DNA from: Porticoccus sp963925605
GTDB taxonomy: Bacteria > Pseudomonadota > Gammaproteobacteria > Pseudomonadales > Porticoccaceae
Length of the DNA: 64,000 nucleotides
Assembly: GCA_963925605.1 (NCBI GenBank)
Contig: CAWURY010000011.1
Span: 1-64,000, forward strand
Direction: 5' to 3'
Part shown: one piece after another, positions 63,330 through 64,000 of the stretch
Numbering within the stretch: position 1 is the first letter of the stretch
Layout: each line of letters begins with the position of its first letter
The notes under the pieces: model-generated
Told to the model about the DNA's origin: nothing
The model's database searches: none
The model's input: only the letters and a program-made list of their open reading frames with translations
Position numbers and translations under genes: made by a program

Positions 63330-63358
63330 TTGACTCACTCTTTATCGGTATATAAGAT
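63330..63358 (+). promoter_or_regulatory. Candidate promoter of tRNA-Asn
   Basis: TTGACT and TAAGAT lie 17 nt apart (an alternative -10 is TATAAG at 63351), with GCG following and tRNA-Asn 17 nt away. Confidence 0.5.
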
Positions 63359-63374
63359 ACGCGTCTTATAACGA

Positions 63375-63450
63375 TCCGCCTTAGCTCAGTTGGTAGAGCA
63401 AATGACTGTTAATCATTGGGTCGCTGGTTCGAGCCCAGCAGGCGGAGCCA
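63375..63450 (+). tRNA. tRNA-Asn (GTT)
   Basis: A 76-nt tRNA with acceptor TCCGCCT/AGGCGGA, D arm TAGCTCAG, anticodon loop CTGTTAA (anticodon GTT), T arm CTGGTTCGAGCCCAG and encoded CCA. Confidence 0.96.
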
Positions 63451-63536
63451 TATAAAAATTGTCTGGAAATTTAAAGCTTTCGGGCATAAAAATTACGTAT
63501 TTTTTTATTTGAATTTTTCACTAAGAGAAAAAAGTC

Positions 63537-63988
63537 CTAAGTGTCCAAAGATGCGTAATAGCATACAGCTAGCGCCCAAAGATCATGGAAAATGAAGTGA
63601 GCTCCTCTTAGCTGTTGCCTCACCCCAAATATAACACCCAAGATCAAACCAATCATCAGTCCAATCACACGCCAGCATATCCTGCCGGAAAACAGCGTCC
63701 CCCACCAGAACCAAACATAGAAAGCATTAAAGTTGACTTTGGTAAATCTCCACCATAGCGCTGCAAGCTCTAGGGGCAATCAGTTTCAGTAAAACTTTTT
63801 AAAATGGAAATAGTAATAATGTTAATAATTACGGCTACCAAAAGATAACTTAAACCAAATCTATATGATTGCAAAAAGTTAAAACGATAACCGCCTAGCC
63901 ATGCAACTAGAATCAAGACAATCATTGCAGCTAAAAGCATTCTGCCCCATTTATGAATTAACGTTTCTGTCAACCAGGCATCCCTCAT
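63537..63988 (-). pseudogene. PAP2-family phosphatase pseudogene
   Basis: The remains of a membrane phosphatase of the PAP2/lipid A phosphatase type. The frame from 63988 encodes three helices and reaches TETDCP, then a TAG (63770-63772) where the family usually has Trp. The same frame then continues as SLQRYGGDLP and GRCFPAGYAGV, where the catalytic PAGHASGG is expected, and hits TGA. The next frame holds the rest (GVRQQLRGAHFIFHDLWALA), so about 15 residues and the frame are lost near 63673-63682. Two or more lesions and the missing catalytic His show that it no longer makes an enzyme. Confidence 0.85.
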
Positions 63989-64000
63989 ACTCCAAAAGTT

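Noticed and set aside
63249..63374. SOS box for uvrB
   Set aside because: No CTGT-N8-ACAG or near match was found in the gap.

Overview
This window is a contiguous stretch of a low-GC (roughly 40% by eye) gammaproteobacterial chromosome. Housekeeping genes fill almost all of it. Several gene neighbourhoods match those known from pseudomonads and Cellvibrionales-like marine bacteria: nqr operon/gap/mfd, nagZ/lexA/topA, pepN/DUF2797/yeaC/rhomboid/nadK, and thrS-infC-rpmI-rplT-pheST-ihfA-merR. A complete sodium-pumping NADH dehydrogenase (nqrABCDEF with apbE and nqrM) plus an NhaB Na+/H+ antiporter suggests a marine or halotolerant bacterium with a sodium cycle. The assignment to a Cellvibrionales/Pseudomonadales-type lineage is inferred from gene order and protein character, not from a search.

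Layout. Bases 1-2034 look like the right end of an integrative element. They hold a compact minus-strand operon: a CsoR-family metal sensor, a small outer-membrane-like protein, a MerP-like HMA protein, a MerT-like membrane protein and a partial Cys-rich ORF. The segment ends in a 17-nt copy of a tRNA-Ser 3' end, followed by a strong terminator that probably belonged to the tRNA gene. From 2333 to 16000 come a photolyase, a RIO kinase, an ABC-F protein (YbiT), a class V aminotransferase, DUF4399, BolA, SohB, NhaB, DnaQ, RNase HI, a methyltransferase, glyoxalase II and MltD (interrupted by a nonsense codon). Bases 16000-23400 are the nqr operon with its FMN-loading factors. Bases 23500-33400 carry gap, a lipoprotein, mfd, csiV, a mechanosensitive channel, nagZ and lexA with a consensus SOS box. 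Bases 33400-42000 carry two small conserved genes, topA, slt, tatD, an S4 protein and an oxidoreductase. Bases 42000-50000 are a minus-strand run: glutaredoxin-like, rlmKL, pepN, DUF2797, yeaC, rhomboid and nadK. Bases 50280-53400 carry tRNA-Asp, tRNA-Val, queD, yfcH-like, a phosphomannomutase and tRNA-Pro. Bases 53500-60885 are the classic translation cluster thrS-infC-rpmI-rplT-pheS-pheT-ihfA-merR. The right end has tRNA-Val, uvrB, tRNA-Asn and a decayed PAP2 phosphatase gene.

Points beyond routine annotation: the metal operon and its tRNA-Ser scar; the mltD TGG-to-TGA change; the multi-lesion PAP2 pseudogene; an AUU start codon for infC; a Phe-rich mini-ORF overlapping the pheS start; and lexA without an adjacent sulA. 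I saw no CRISPR array, insertion sequence or rRNA operon.
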